From NCBI GenBank assembly GCA_041691315.1, contig JBEPUW010000001.1:62001-126000 (forward strand): a stretch of 64,000 nt of DNA, written 5' to 3'. The stretch is from Poindextera sp041691315 (GTDB taxonomy: Bacteria; Pseudomonadota; Alphaproteobacteria; Caulobacterales; Caulobacteraceae). Below, piece after piece: positions 8,208-16,978 of the stretch. The position numbers were made by a program, and so were the translations under genes. Under the pieces are notes generated by a model that did no database searches, was not told the origin of the DNA, and was given only the letters and a program-made list of their open reading frames with translations. How positions within the stretch are numbered: position 1 is the first letter of the stretch; each line of letters starts with the position of its first letter.

Positions 8208-9861
8208 GTGGCGCGGTCAAGTATCGCGCCTTCATCTCGTACTCGCAGCGCGACAAGCGCGTCGCGCGCGCCCTTCAGCGCGCCCTGGAGTCGTACCGCG
8301 TTCCGCCCGGCGTCGAGCCGGCCCGGCTGGCCCCGGATCGCCGCATCGGGCGAATATTTCGCGACGACGACGAACTGGCCGCCTCCGGCACGCTGACCGG
8401 TGCGCTGGAGGCGGCGCTGCGGGCGTCCGAGACCCTGATCGTGGTCTGCAGCCCGCACTCGGCGGCGTCGCATTGGGTGAACGAAGAGATCGGCCTGTTC
8501 AGATCGCTGCATGGGTCCGGTCGGATCTTCGCGATCGTCATCGACGGCGAGCCCGATTCGACCGATCCGGAGCGCCAGTGTTTCCAAAGGCGCTGCTTGG
8601 CGCGGACGCCCGGGGCGACGCCGGCGAGCCGCTCGCGCCAGACCTCAGGAAGGACGGCCAGTTCCGCGCGGTGACCAAGCTGGTCGCCGGGATGCTCGAG
8701 GTTGACTTCGACGACCTCTGGCGACGCGGACAACGCGCCGCGCGGCGTCAGGCGCAGCGGCGGTTTGTCATTCAGGCCGGCGTGTTGATCGTCATCGCCG
8801 GACTGATCGGGACCCTCTACCTCGCCGATACGAACGAGATCACTAACCAGGCCTATATGGCCCGCGCCTACCTTTCGCAGCTCGGCGCGGAGAGGCCCTC
8901 AGTTTGGACGCCTAGCCCCCGGCAACAAGGTCTGATCGACCAGGCGAAGGCCGCCGCTCGAACCCACGTCCGCCAGGACTTCGATCTTGAACTCAGGGAA
9001 CGCGATCCCGAGGCCGGCTGGACCATCGCCCAGGAAAATCTGGCGCTGCACGAAGACGACCAGATCAGGGACGCCAACGCCCTGGCCCTACTCGACGCGA
9101 CGCGTTTGCACGGCGCCTCGTGCTGGCCGGAATACGTCGCCGACGGCGCCTGTCATGTGCTGGCGACATCCTGGTCGCTCTATTCGATGGGGACCCTGGG
9201 CGTCGCCGCCGACGCCGCCGCGCTGAACAGCCTGCTCGATGTTCAGGACGCGCAGGGGTGGTGGCCGCTCTATTTCAGCCTGCACGGAGACCGCGCCGAT
9301 GCGTCGACCTACGCCACGGCCTGGGCCTTGATGGCGATCGGGACCCAGGCCCGCTTCGCCGATCCCGCAACGCAACGGCGGATCAAGGATGCGCGGGCCA
9401 GGGCGATCGGCTGGCTCCTGGCGTCCGAAGATCGCGGCGCCAGCCGGTGGAAGGACTATCCCTACAGCGACAGCGGCACGGCCCTGGACGGCGTCTCGGC
9501 GCTGGCGGTGGTCGCCCTGAATCCATCTGCCGGGAACCGGCGCATCGCCGAGCTCGACCGAGCCTGGCTTGATCAGCTTCCGGAGTTTCCGGGGAGGCTC
9601 GACTTGATCGAACGATCCAATGTTGCGCTGGGCCGATCGTGGAAGTGGGACCGGACGAGCTATGCCGTCACGCCGTGGGTCGCGCTGTCGGCGGATATGG
9701 TGTTTCCGAACGGCGATCGGCTAGGACGCGCCAAGGCCGATGCCTATCTGGAGCGATTCACCTCGAGCCTTCCGTCTTACCAGGGCCTGGCGGACCCCTA
9801 CTATTTCTCAGCCGAGCTGGCCCACGGTCTGGCCCGGCTATCGGGGCCGGCGCAGCCTTGA
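8208..9861 (+). pseudogene. TIR-domain protein with membrane segment and toroid-like C-terminal domain, frameshifted
   Basis: The TIR domain is read in the frame of 8222 (KYRAFISYSQRDKRV, RIFRDDDELAASGTL, SHWVNEEIGLF with W-x3-E). The rest is in the frame of 8587-9861: a basic linker, one membrane helix (FVIQAGVLIVIAGLIGTLYL) and a ~350-residue domain. The helix pairs with aromatic/Gly turns (DAQGWWPLYF, ASTYATAWALMAIG, GTALDGVSALAVVAL) resemble terpenoid-cyclase/prenyltransferase alpha-alpha toroids. Adding one C at 8584-8585 restores a single frame. No ATG/GTG/TTG occurs in the TIR frame after its upstream stop at 8162. The GTG at 8208 would fit if one A is also missing near 8220, so the start is uncertain. 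The toroid call is by eye only. Confidence 0.68.
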
Positions 9862-9891
9862 GGCGGGCGGCCCGGGACCGGAGCCGACGGC

Positions 9892-10800
9892 TTACGGCCT
9901 CTCCCCCGTCCATTCCCAGTGCCAGGGCTCGAAGACGTAGTTGACGAAGCCGAAGCGCCGCGCATTGGCGACCAGCCAGCGGTAGGCGGCTGTGCGCGAC
10001 TGGAAGAGGCGGTTGGCGTCGTCCGAGGAATCGTCCTTGAAACCCGGCGCCGCGCCCAGGATCAGGTCGACGGCCAGGCCGGTCCGGTGGGAGGAGCATT
10101 CGGCGCGCACCAGGCCCAGGCAGTTCAGTTCGGCCGCGCAGCGGGCGGCGTCATCGGCGGGGTCGCGATAGCCGGAAAAGACGGTGAGCAGGTCCGGGTC
10201 GGCGGCGACCTCCGGGAGTTCGCGACGGGCGGCGGCGACCATGCGCCGGAGCGCCTTCAGGGCGCGCGGGCGCAGTTGCACGACCTTGTCGAGGCGGCTC
10301 TCCGCCGGCGTCAGGTCGGCGAGGCGGGTCGGCGGTTCCGGGCAGATGCCGTCCTTGCGCAGGGCGACGAACGGCCGGCGCGCCTGCCAGGCGTCCTTCA
10401 TCTCGGCGAAGGTGTCCGCATCGACCGCGCCGTGGGCCTCCAGGCCATGGGCAAACTGCCAGCGCGCCAGTGCGAAGGCGAAGCCGCGCGTGTCGGCGGC
10501 GCAGGCCGTGTGGACCTCGCGCCCGATCGCCGGCGCATAAATGGCCCAGCCCAGTTCGGACCGGCCGAACGGGGTCAGCGGAAGCGTCGTCAGGGAGGCG
10601 GCATTGGCCTCAGCGGCCGGACCAAAGGCGCGATGGCCGCCACAGCCGCTCTGGTCGCCGAACAGGGTGGCGGCATTGGCGGCGTCTGAGGTGATCCAAC
10701 CAGCGACCGCCGCAGCCACCGCCGCCAATATCAATAACGCGGCCCTTCTCCCCCTGCGGGAGAAGGTGGCGGCGAAGCCGACGGATGAGGGGTCGCGCAT
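9892..10800 (-). CDS. VanY-type D-alanyl-D-alanine carboxypeptidase (peptidase M15)
   Basis: The zinc site is visible near the C-terminus: SSHRTGLAVDL (His and Asp ligands) and EPWHWEW (His ligand with catalytic Glu), plus SGYRDP. An upstream stretch (ARWQFAHGLEAHGAVDADTF) looks like a peptidoglycan-binding helical domain. A hydrophobic signal (LLILAAVAAAVAGW) indicates export. It trims D-Ala from muropeptide stems in the periplasm. Codons 1-20 from the ATG at 10800 lie inside an intergenic repeat. The TTG at 10734 keeps the whole signal peptide and has GGAGAAGG upstream, so the real start may be there. Confidence 0.88.
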   Translation of the reverse strand: MRDPSSVGFAATFSRRGRRAALLILAAVAAAVAGWITSDAANAATLFGDQSGCGGHRAFGPAAEANAASLTTLPLTPFGRSELGWAIYAPAIGREVHTACAADTRGFAFALARWQFAHGLEAHGAVDADTFAEMKDAWQARRPFVALRKDGICPEPPTRLADLTPAESRLDKVVQLRPRALKALRRMVAAARRELPEVAADPDLLTVFSGYRDPADDAARCAAELNCLGLVRAECSSHRTGLAVDLILGAAPGFKDDSSDDANRLFQSRTAAYRWLVANARRFGFVNYVFEPWHWEWTGERP

Positions 10801-10950
10801 GCCTCCGCCGCGGGGCGGCGCTGACTTGCCGGAAACCGTGGTGCGACCCCTCATCCGACCCCCTTCGGGGGCCACCCATCTACGCTTTGCCTGACTTCGT
10901 CAGTCAATCGCCTTCGGCGACCGCTACGAAACCCGCCAGGGGAGAAGGGC
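10741..10950. repeat. Intergenic palindromic repeat (CCTTCTCC / CCTCATCC family)
   Basis: Contains a 15-base perfect inverted repeat: CGGATGAGGGGTCGC at 10782-10796 against its complement at 10843-10857. A small hairpin lies at 10744-10767 (CCTTCTCCC / GGGAGAAGG), and a GGGGAGAAGG-like end lies near 10940. The same words occur in the 26.5 kb repeat. It sits between the VanY-type gene and the thiolase gene and supplies the 5' end of the former. Confidence 0.75.
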
Positions 10951-10958
10951 GCCCTCGT

Positions 10959-12107
10959 TCACCCCTTCTCGTTGGTGAAGACGATCGTGCCCGAGGCGGC
11001 GAACATGCCGCCGACGCCGTGGCTGATCGAGATCTTGGCGTTCGGCACCTGGGCGGCCGCGGTGCCGCGCAGCTGCCGGACGCTCTCCTGCATGGCGTAC
11101 ATGCCGTACATCCCCGAGTGCATGTAAGAAAGGCCGCCGCCATTGGTGTTCAGCGGCAGCTTGCCGCCGATGGCGGTGTTCCGCTCGTTGATGAAGCCGG
11201 CCGCTTCGCCCGGCTTGCAGAAGCCAAGGTCTTCCAGGCCATAGAGCGGCAGGTGGGCGAAGGCGTCGTAGATCATCAGGTGATCGACGTCGCTGTGGCT
11301 GATCCCGGCCTCGTCGAAGGCCTTCTTGCCGGAGACGCGGAAGGCCTTGGAGGAGTTGAAGTCCTGCATCTGGCTGACCATCGGCGTCTCGACGCTCTCG
11401 CCCGTGCCCAGGATGTAGACCGGCTTTTGGGGGAAGTCCTTGGCCCGCTCGGCGCTGGTCAGGATCAACGCGCCGCCGCCGTCGGTGACCAGGCAGCACA
11501 TCAGCATGCGGAACGGCCAGGCGATCATGCGCGAGTGGAGCACGTCGTCGACCGTGATCGGATCCTTGAAGCTGGCGCGCGGATTGAGCGCCGCCCATTC
11601 CCGCTGCACCACCGCGACCATGGCCAGGTCCTCCTCGGTGACGCCGTTGGTCTTCATGTAGCGAAGCACCGGAATGGTGAACATCGAGGGCGGCCCGACC
11701 GGGCCATACGGCGCCTCGAACTGGCCGGACAGGCTGGAGCCGCCGCCGCCGCCAAAGCGCCCGCCGGCGCCGACGCGCGAGCGGCCGCTCTCGCCATGAG
11801 TGATAAGGACGGTGTTGCAGAGGCCCTCGTTGATCGCCGCCGCCGCGTGGCGGACGTGCAGCATGAAGGAGCAGCCGCCGACGGATGTGCCGTCGGCATA
11901 GGTCGGCGTGATGCCCAGATAGTGGGCTAGTTCGACGGGGCTGGCGCCGGCGGTGGCGACGCCATCGATGTCCGTGGGCTTGAGGCCGGCGTCCTTCAGG
12001 GCGTTCAGGGCGGCATCGGCGTGCAGGCCGATCACCGACATGTCAGGGATGCGGCCCATCTGGGTGGTCTCGGCGGCGCCGACGACCGCAACGGAATTGC
12101 GCTTCAT
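10959..12107 (-). CDS. Thiolase-fold acetyl-CoA acetyltransferase / lipid-transfer (SCP-x type) protein
   Basis: 382 residues, full-length thiolase-superfamily member of the SCP-x-like branch. The N-terminal half has AVVGAAETTQMG and DGVATAG. The cysteine in GGCSFM lies at the nucleophile position. C-terminal blocks include YDAFAHLPLYGLEDLGFC, NTNGGGLSYMHSG and ISHGVGGMFAASG. These proteins usually pair with a DUF35 OB-fold protein, as here (start 4 bases after it), and act in side-chain or aldol-type CoA chemistry of sterols and similar lipids. The substrate here is unknown. Confidence 0.9.
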   Translation of the reverse strand: MKRNSVAVVGAAETTQMGRIPDMSVIGLHADAALNALKDAGLKPTDIDGVATAGASPVELAHYLGITPTYADGTSVGGCSFMLHVRHAAAAINEGLCNTVLITHGESGRSRVGAGGRFGGGGGSSLSGQFEAPYGPVGPPSMFTIPVLRYMKTNGVTEEDLAMVAVVQREWAALNPRASFKDPITVDDVLHSRMIAWPFRMLMCCLVTDGGGALILTSAERAKDFPQKPVYILGTGESVETPMVSQMQDFNSSKAFRVSGKKAFDEAGISHSDVDHLMIYDAFAHLPLYGLEDLGFCKPGEAAGFINERNTAIGGKLPLNTNGGGLSYMHSGMYGMYAMQESVRQLRGTAAAQVPNAKISISHGVGGMFAASGTIVFTNEKG

Positions 12108-12111
12108 GGGC

Positions 12112-12516
12112 TTAGGCTCCCTTGGGTTGGAAGAAGGGCAGGGAGATCTCGTCGCTGAAGCTCTGGAAGGTCACCTCGACCGGCATGTCCAGCTTCAACG
12201 CCTCGGGCGTCTGCGGACAGCCTATGATGTTGGTCATCATCCGCGGCCCCTCGTCGAGCTGCACGACCGCGATCGAGTGCGGCTCAGTGCCCAGGTCCGG
12301 GCGCGGGCGGTGATTGATGACGTAGCTGTAGAGGAAGCCGCGGCCGCTGGCCTTGAACTCCTCGACGCTGCGCGAGCCGCACTTTGGGCAGAACGGGCGG
12401 GGCGGAAAATAGGCGTCTTTACAATCGGTGCAGCGCTGCAGGCGAAGCTCGCCCGCCTTGCAGCCATCCCAGAAGTGCTGCGTTTCCGGGGTCGGTTGAG
12501 GCAATACCCTATCCAT
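12112..12516 (-). CDS. DUF35 / Zn-ribbon OB-fold acyl-CoA-associated protein
   Basis: 134 residues. An N-terminal rubredoxin-like zinc ribbon (CTDC ... CPKC, C-x2-C spacing) is followed by an OB-fold (GFLYSYVINHRP, HSIAVVQLDEGPRM). DUF35 proteins form complexes with SCP-x-type thiolases, and the next gene downstream encodes one 4 bases away, so a two-subunit enzyme is likely. It follows the outer-membrane protein gene by 15 bases, supporting one leftward operon. Confidence 0.92.
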   Translation of the reverse strand: MDRVLPQPTPETQHFWDGCKAGELRLQRCTDCKDAYFPPRPFCPKCGSRSVEEFKASGRGFLYSYVINHRPRPDLGTEPHSIAVVQLDEGPRMMTNIIGCPQTPEALKLDMPVEVTFQSFSDEISLPFFQPKGA

Positions 12517-12531
12517 TGAAATTCGCGGTCC

Positions 12532-13413
12532 CTAGAATCGTTGTGAAACGCCGACATAGGCCTGAGCCGCCGGCGTCTGTTTGTTCAGCCCGAGATTGAC
12601 GCCGCCGTCGAGTTGAAAATTGGAGTGGGCGGGGGGAATCCACGCCGCGCCCAGGTCGAACGAGGTCTGGGTCACCGTGCGCCGCGGATCGAAATTGTCG
12701 TCCGCCCAGATCTCGAGCGACCCGGTCACGGTTTTCGACAACGGTCGGCTGAAACTGAGCAGGCCGGAAATGTTGAGGTGGTCGGCGGCGCCGCCCGCGT
12801 TCTTCAGGACGTCGCCTTCAGGGTCGATGGTCAGCGACCAGTTGGCCGGCAGGTTGATCTGGATGGGCGCGATCAGTCCGCCTTCGACCGCGCCATCGCC
12901 GACACCGTTCGGCGCGGTGGGGATCTTCACATAAGGCTCGAGCGCCACGGCGACGTCGCCGCCGTCATCGCCAATCAGATTGGCCTTCAGCCTGAGGAAG
13001 AGGTCGCCGACGCCGGAGGCGCGCACGGTGCGGCCGCTCGCCCGGTCCCTCGACGTGACCGTCTCCCAGGGTGCGATGTTGATCTCGGCGTCGATCGTAT
13101 TGTTCAGCCCGAGTTTCAGGGTCGGGTTGGTGTAGAGCGCCGTGGTCGTGTCGGCGCCGCCGGAGGTGTCGTAGGTGACGTTGAAGACGTCGGACTCGTA
13201 CTGGAAATGACCCGCGTCCACCGTGCAAGGGCCCGTCGATTTGGTCGGCCGATCGGTGCAGAAGGCGCGCAGATCGGCCTCCGGCGTCGGGTTGGCCAGG
13301 TTGAACCCGCTCTTGTCCGGCGGCGGTGGCGCCGGCGCGTCGTCAGCCAGAGCGGCGCCCGCCAAGCCGCTCAGCGCCACGATCGCGGCCAGACTCCATT
13401 TCATTGTGCCCAT
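12532..13413 (-). CDS. Outer-membrane transporter-like protein (Phenol_MetA_deg type)
   Basis: 293 residues with a clear signal peptide (MKWSLAAIVALSGLAGAALA from the second Met) and a beta-rich remainder ending in phenylalanine (GVSQRF), the outer-membrane assembly signal. It resembles the PF13557 'meta-pathway of phenol degradation' group of putative outer-membrane channels. Blocks include FQYESDVFNV, TLKLGLNNTIDAEI and GVGDLFLRLK. It heads the operon with the DUF35 and thiolase genes, suggesting uptake of a hydrophobic substrate for that pathway; that link is inference. Confidence 0.82.
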   Translation of the reverse strand: MGTMKWSLAAIVALSGLAGAALADDAPAPPPPDKSGFNLANPTPEADLRAFCTDRPTKSTGPCTVDAGHFQYESDVFNVTYDTSGGADTTTALYTNPTLKLGLNNTIDAEINIAPWETVTSRDRASGRTVRASGVGDLFLRLKANLIGDDGGDVAVALEPYVKIPTAPNGVGDGAVEGGLIAPIQINLPANWSLTIDPEGDVLKNAGGAADHLNISGLLSFSRPLSKTVTGSLEIWADDNFDPRRTVTQTSFDLGAAWIPPAHSNFQLDGGVNLGLNKQTPAAQAYVGVSQRF

Positions 13414-13456
13414 CTCGCCCCCATCCGCTGTCCAGGCTATGGCTGCACCTGACCGT

Positions 13457-13493
13457 GATGCCTTCGCGATGCCTTCGCGATGCCTTCGCGATG
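13457..13493. repeat. 11-base tandem repeat, three copies
   Basis: The unit GATGCCTTCGC occurs three times in a row (13457-13467, 13468-13478, 13479-13489), followed by the first four bases of a fourth. It lies 28 bases upstream of the alanine dehydrogenase start codon, in the probable promoter or leader region. Confidence 0.9.
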
Positions 13494-13520
13494 GTCGCCA
13501 TTCGAAATCGAGGACGCAAG

Positions 13521-14615
13521 ATGCTTGTCGGCGTGCCCAAGGAAATCAAGATCCAGGAGCATCGTGTCGGGCTGACCCCCGGCAGCGTGCGCGAGCTGGT
13601 GCATCACGGCCATAAGGTGATCATCGAGACGGGCGCCGGGGACGGCATCGGCCACGACGACGCGGCCTATCGCGCCGTGGGCGCCGCCATCTCCGCCGAC
13701 GCCGCAGAGGTCTTCGGCCAGGCCGAGATGATCGTGAAGGTGAAGGAGCCGCAAAGCTCCGAGATCGCGCACTTAAGGCCGGGCCAGGTGCTGTTCACCT
13801 ACCTGCACCTGGCGGCGGACCGAGCCCAGGCCGAGGGGCTGATGGCCTCCGGCGCGGTCTGCATCGCCTATGAGACGGTCACCGACGATCGCGGCGGCCT
13901 GCCGCTGCTGTCGCCGATGAGCGAGGTGGCCGGACGGATGAGCATGCAGGTCGGCGCCCATTGTCTGGAGAAGGAGCAGGGCGGAGCCGGCATGCTGCTG
14001 GGAGGGGTGCCGGGGGTGCCAGCCGCCAAGGTGCTGGTGCTGGGCGGCGGCGTCTCGGGCACCAACGCGGCGCGCATGGCCATGGGCATGGAGGCCCAGG
14101 TGACCATCATCGACAACTCCATGCGCCGGCTGAAGGAACTCGACCTGCAGTTCGGCTCCAAGATCCAGACGCTTTACGCCACGGTCGACAATATCGAACG
14201 CGAGGTGGCCCGCGCCGACCTGATCATCGGCGCGGTGCTGGTTCCGGGCGCGGCGGCGCCCAAGCTGGTCACCCGCGCCATGATCGAATCCATGCGGCCA
14301 GGGTCGGTGGTGGTGGACATCTCCATCGACCAGGGCGGCTGTTTCGAGACCAGCCGGCCGACCACCCACGACAACCCGACCTTCGTCGTCGCCGGCGTCG
14401 TCCACTATGCGGTGACCAACATGCCGGGCGCGGTGGCCCACACCTCGGCCTATGCGCTGAACAACGCGACGCTGCCGTTCGTTCTGGCCCTGGCCGACCA
14501 CGGCTGGCGCGCGGCGCTGGACCGTGATCCGCACCTGCGCGACGGCCTGAACGTGCTGGAGGGCCGCATCGTGCATCCGGCGGTCGCGGAGAGCCTGGGG
14601 CTGAAGGCCGCCTAG
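13521..14615 (+). CDS. ald: Alanine dehydrogenase
   Basis: 364 residues, the usual length. Catalyses reversible NAD-dependent oxidative deamination of L-alanine to pyruvate and ammonia. Lys75 (IVKVKEP) and His96 (FTYLHLAAD) match the canonical substrate and catalytic residues by number. The Rossmann motif is VLGGGVSGTNAA, and the catalytic aspartate lies in VDISIDQGGCFET. I chose the ATG at 13521 because family similarity begins there (MLVGVPKEIK); in-frame ATGs upstream lie in a tandem repeat. Divergent from the outer-membrane protein gene. Single-gene unit. Confidence 0.97.
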   Translation: MLVGVPKEIKIQEHRVGLTPGSVRELVHHGHKVIIETGAGDGIGHDDAAYRAVGAAISADAAEVFGQAEMIVKVKEPQSSEIAHLRPGQVLFTYLHLAADRAQAEGLMASGAVCIAYETVTDDRGGLPLLSPMSEVAGRMSMQVGAHCLEKEQGGAGMLLGGVPGVPAAKVLVLGGGVSGTNAARMAMGMEAQVTIIDNSMRRLKELDLQFGSKIQTLYATVDNIEREVARADLIIGAVLVPGAAAPKLVTRAMIESMRPGSVVVDISIDQGGCFETSRPTTHDNPTFVVAGVVHYAVTNMPGAVAHTSAYALNNATLPFVLALADHGWRAALDRDPHLRDGLNVLEGRIVHPAVAESLGLKAA

Positions 14616-14680
14616 GGGGTCTCGACGGATCGATTGTCCAGCTTGGGCGCTAATATCCGCGCGGGCAGGGGGTTGGGTTC

Positions 14681-16858
14681 ATGAATCTCGAGATCACGGT
14701 CGGCCCGGAACAGCTGGTCATCCATCAGGGCCACTCGATCCTGCTTACCGATCGCGACGGCCAAATCCCCTGGCCAACCGAGCGCGGCCTCTATTTTCTC
14801 GACACTCGCATGGTTTCAAGCTGGCTGATCTTCGCCAATGGCGAGCCCTGGGACCTGTTGTCTTCGGCCCCCATCGAGCATTTCGCCGCGCGGCTGTTCC
14901 TGACCAACCGCAAGATCCTGACCGAGGACGGCGAAATCCCCGAACGCTGCCTCAGCTTCGAGCTTGGCCGCACCATTGGCAACGGCCTGCACGAAGACTT
15001 CGACATCACCAACCACGGCGCTAAGCGCGTCCGGTTCAATCTTGAAGTGTTGATCCGTTCGGACTTCGCAGACCTGTTCGAGGTCAAGAGCGGCCAGATC
15101 GTGCGTCGGGGCCATATCACCACCGAGTGGTCGCCCGGGCGCGGCCAGTTGCGGACCATCTATCGCAACAAGGACTTTCGCCGCGAGGTGGTGGTCCAGG
15201 TGCGCCGCAACGGCCACACGCCCGTCTACGCCAACGGCCGGCTGAGCTTCGATGTCGACCTGGAGCCGGGCTGCGCCTGGCACGCCTGCCTGCTCTACGA
15301 GTTTCGCGACGGCAAGAAGCGGTTTCCGGCGCCGCGTCCCTGCTTCGACGGTCATGGCGAGACCACCGCCGGTCACCGGGCGGAGTCCTGGCGCGACAAG
15401 GTCATGAAGATCAGCACCTCCAACGAGGAGATCTATCGCGGCTATCGCCAGGCGGTGGAGGACTTCGCTTCACTCCGCCTGCCGACAAGCGAGACCGGGC
15501 CGCACCAGTTCGTGCCGGCGGCCGGGGTGCCGTGGTTCGTGGCCCTGTTCGGCCGCGACACCCTGATCGCCTCGCTGCAGGCCACCATGTCCTACCCGGA
15601 GTTCGCCCGCGCGACCCTGACCGCGCTGGCCGGATGGCAGGCGAAGGCGCGCGACGACGAGCGCGACGCCGAGCCCGGCAAGATCATGCACGAACTGCGG
15701 CTGGGCGAACTCGCCCACTTCAAGCTTATTCCGCACACGCCCTATTACGGCACCGCGGACGCAACGCCGCTTTATCTCATCCTGCTGCACCACGCCTGGC
15801 TGTGTCTGGGCGACAAGACGCTGCTCGAGCAGCACCTGGAGACGGCCGAGGCCTGCCTGGCCTGGATCGATGATTATGGCGATCGCGACGGCGACGGGTT
15901 CCAGGAATACCAGACCCGCTCGAAACACGGTTACGAGAACCAGGGCTGGAAGGATTCCGGCGAGGCGATCGTCTATCCCGACGGCTCGCTGGTGAAGGGA
16001 CCCAAGGCGCTCTGCGAACTGCAGGGCTATGTCTATGACGCCTGGCGGCGCATGGCGCAGATTTTCGAAGTCCTCGGCAAGCCGGAGCGCGCCAAGGCGC
16101 TGAACGATAAGGCCGAACTGCTCTATCGCCGCTTCAACGAGGTGTTCTGGGACGAGGCGTCGGGCTTCTACGCCCTGGCGCTCGATGGCGACAAGACGCC
16201 GGTGCTGAGCGTCGCCTCCAACCCGGGCCATCTGCTCTGGTCCGGCATCGTGCCGCCAGAGCGGGCCGAGGCCGTCGTGCGCCGGCTGATGGCGCCGGAT
16301 ATGTGGAGCGGTTGGGGCATCCGCACGCTCTCGTCCGATCACCCGGCCTATAATCCCATGTCCTATCAGAATGGCTCGGTCTGGCCGCACGACAACGGTC
16401 TGATCGCGCTGGGCTTTCGCCGTTACGGCTTCGACGCCGAGGCGGCGCGAATCGCCCGCGACATTTCCGGCTCGGTGAGCTTCTTCACCCTGCACCAGGC
16501 GCCGGAGCTCTATGCCGGCATCCTGCGCACGCCGACCAACTTCCCGGTGCAGTATCTTGGCGCCAATGCGCCGCAGGCCTGGGCCGCCGGCTCATCCTTC
16601 CACCTGCTGCAGGCCATGCTCGGCTTTCAGCCTGACGCGCCGGCCGGTCGCATCTATTTCGATCCGGCCCTGCCCGACTGGCTGCCGGACATCACCTTGA
16701 TCGATATACATTTTCTGAGCCGGAAGGCCGAGGTTCGGTTCTGGCGCGAAGGTGAGGCGACGCGCTGGGAGGTGGTGAAGGGCGACAAGAGTCACTTCGC
16801 CCACAGCCCGTACAAAAGCCAGAACCGGCTGCATGTCGCGCCGCCGATCGCCCCTTAA
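14681..16858 (+). CDS. Amylo-alpha-1,6-glucosidase / glycogen-debranching-type protein
   Basis: 725 residues. An N-terminal beta-sandwich domain (GHSILLTDRDGQIPWPTERG, LDTRMVSSW) is followed by an (alpha/alpha)6-barrel catalytic region from about residue 260: AAGVPWFVALFGRDTLIASLQ, DGFQEYQTRSKHGYENQGWKDS, YQNGSVWPHDNGLIALG. This architecture is typical of bacterial 'glycogen debranching' MGH1-like proteins, often of undetermined specificity. No signal peptide, so cytoplasmic. The glycosyltransferase gene begins 120 bases downstream. Fold call is firm, substrate tentative. Confidence 0.88.
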   Translation: MNLEITVGPEQLVIHQGHSILLTDRDGQIPWPTERGLYFLDTRMVSSWLIFANGEPWDLLSSAPIEHFAARLFLTNRKILTEDGEIPERCLSFELGRTIGNGLHEDFDITNHGAKRVRFNLEVLIRSDFADLFEVKSGQIVRRGHITTEWSPGRGQLRTIYRNKDFRREVVVQVRRNGHTPVYANGRLSFDVDLEPGCAWHACLLYEFRDGKKRFPAPRPCFDGHGETTAGHRAESWRDKVMKISTSNEEIYRGYRQAVEDFASLRLPTSETGPHQFVPAAGVPWFVALFGRDTLIASLQATMSYPEFARATLTALAGWQAKARDDERDAEPGKIMHELRLGELAHFKLIPHTPYYGTADATPLYLILLHHAWLCLGDKTLLEQHLETAEACLAWIDDYGDRDGDGFQEYQTRSKHGYENQGWKDSGEAIVYPDGSLVKGPKALCELQGYVYDAWRRMAQIFEVLGKPERAKALNDKAELLYRRFNEVFWDEASGFYALALDGDKTPVLSVASNPGHLLWSGIVPPERAEAVVRRLMAPDMWSGWGIRTLSSDHPAYNPMSYQNGSVWPHDNGLIALGFRRYGFDAEAARIARDISGSVSFFTLHQAPELYAGILRTPTNFPVQYLGANAPQAWAAGSSFHLLQAMLGFQPDAPAGRIYFDPALPDWLPDITLIDIHFLSRKAEVRFWREGEATRWEVVKGDKSHFAHSPYKSQNRLHVAPPIAP

Positions 16859-16978
16859 GTCGGTCTCGAGTTGCGCGTCGGGCTGGCCGCAACACGGTAC
16901 AGGCTGTACACCCTATGTTGACTGTGACCCCCTCCTACGGGTGAACGGTTCTTCGCGGGCGGCGTTTCTGTACGGCTG

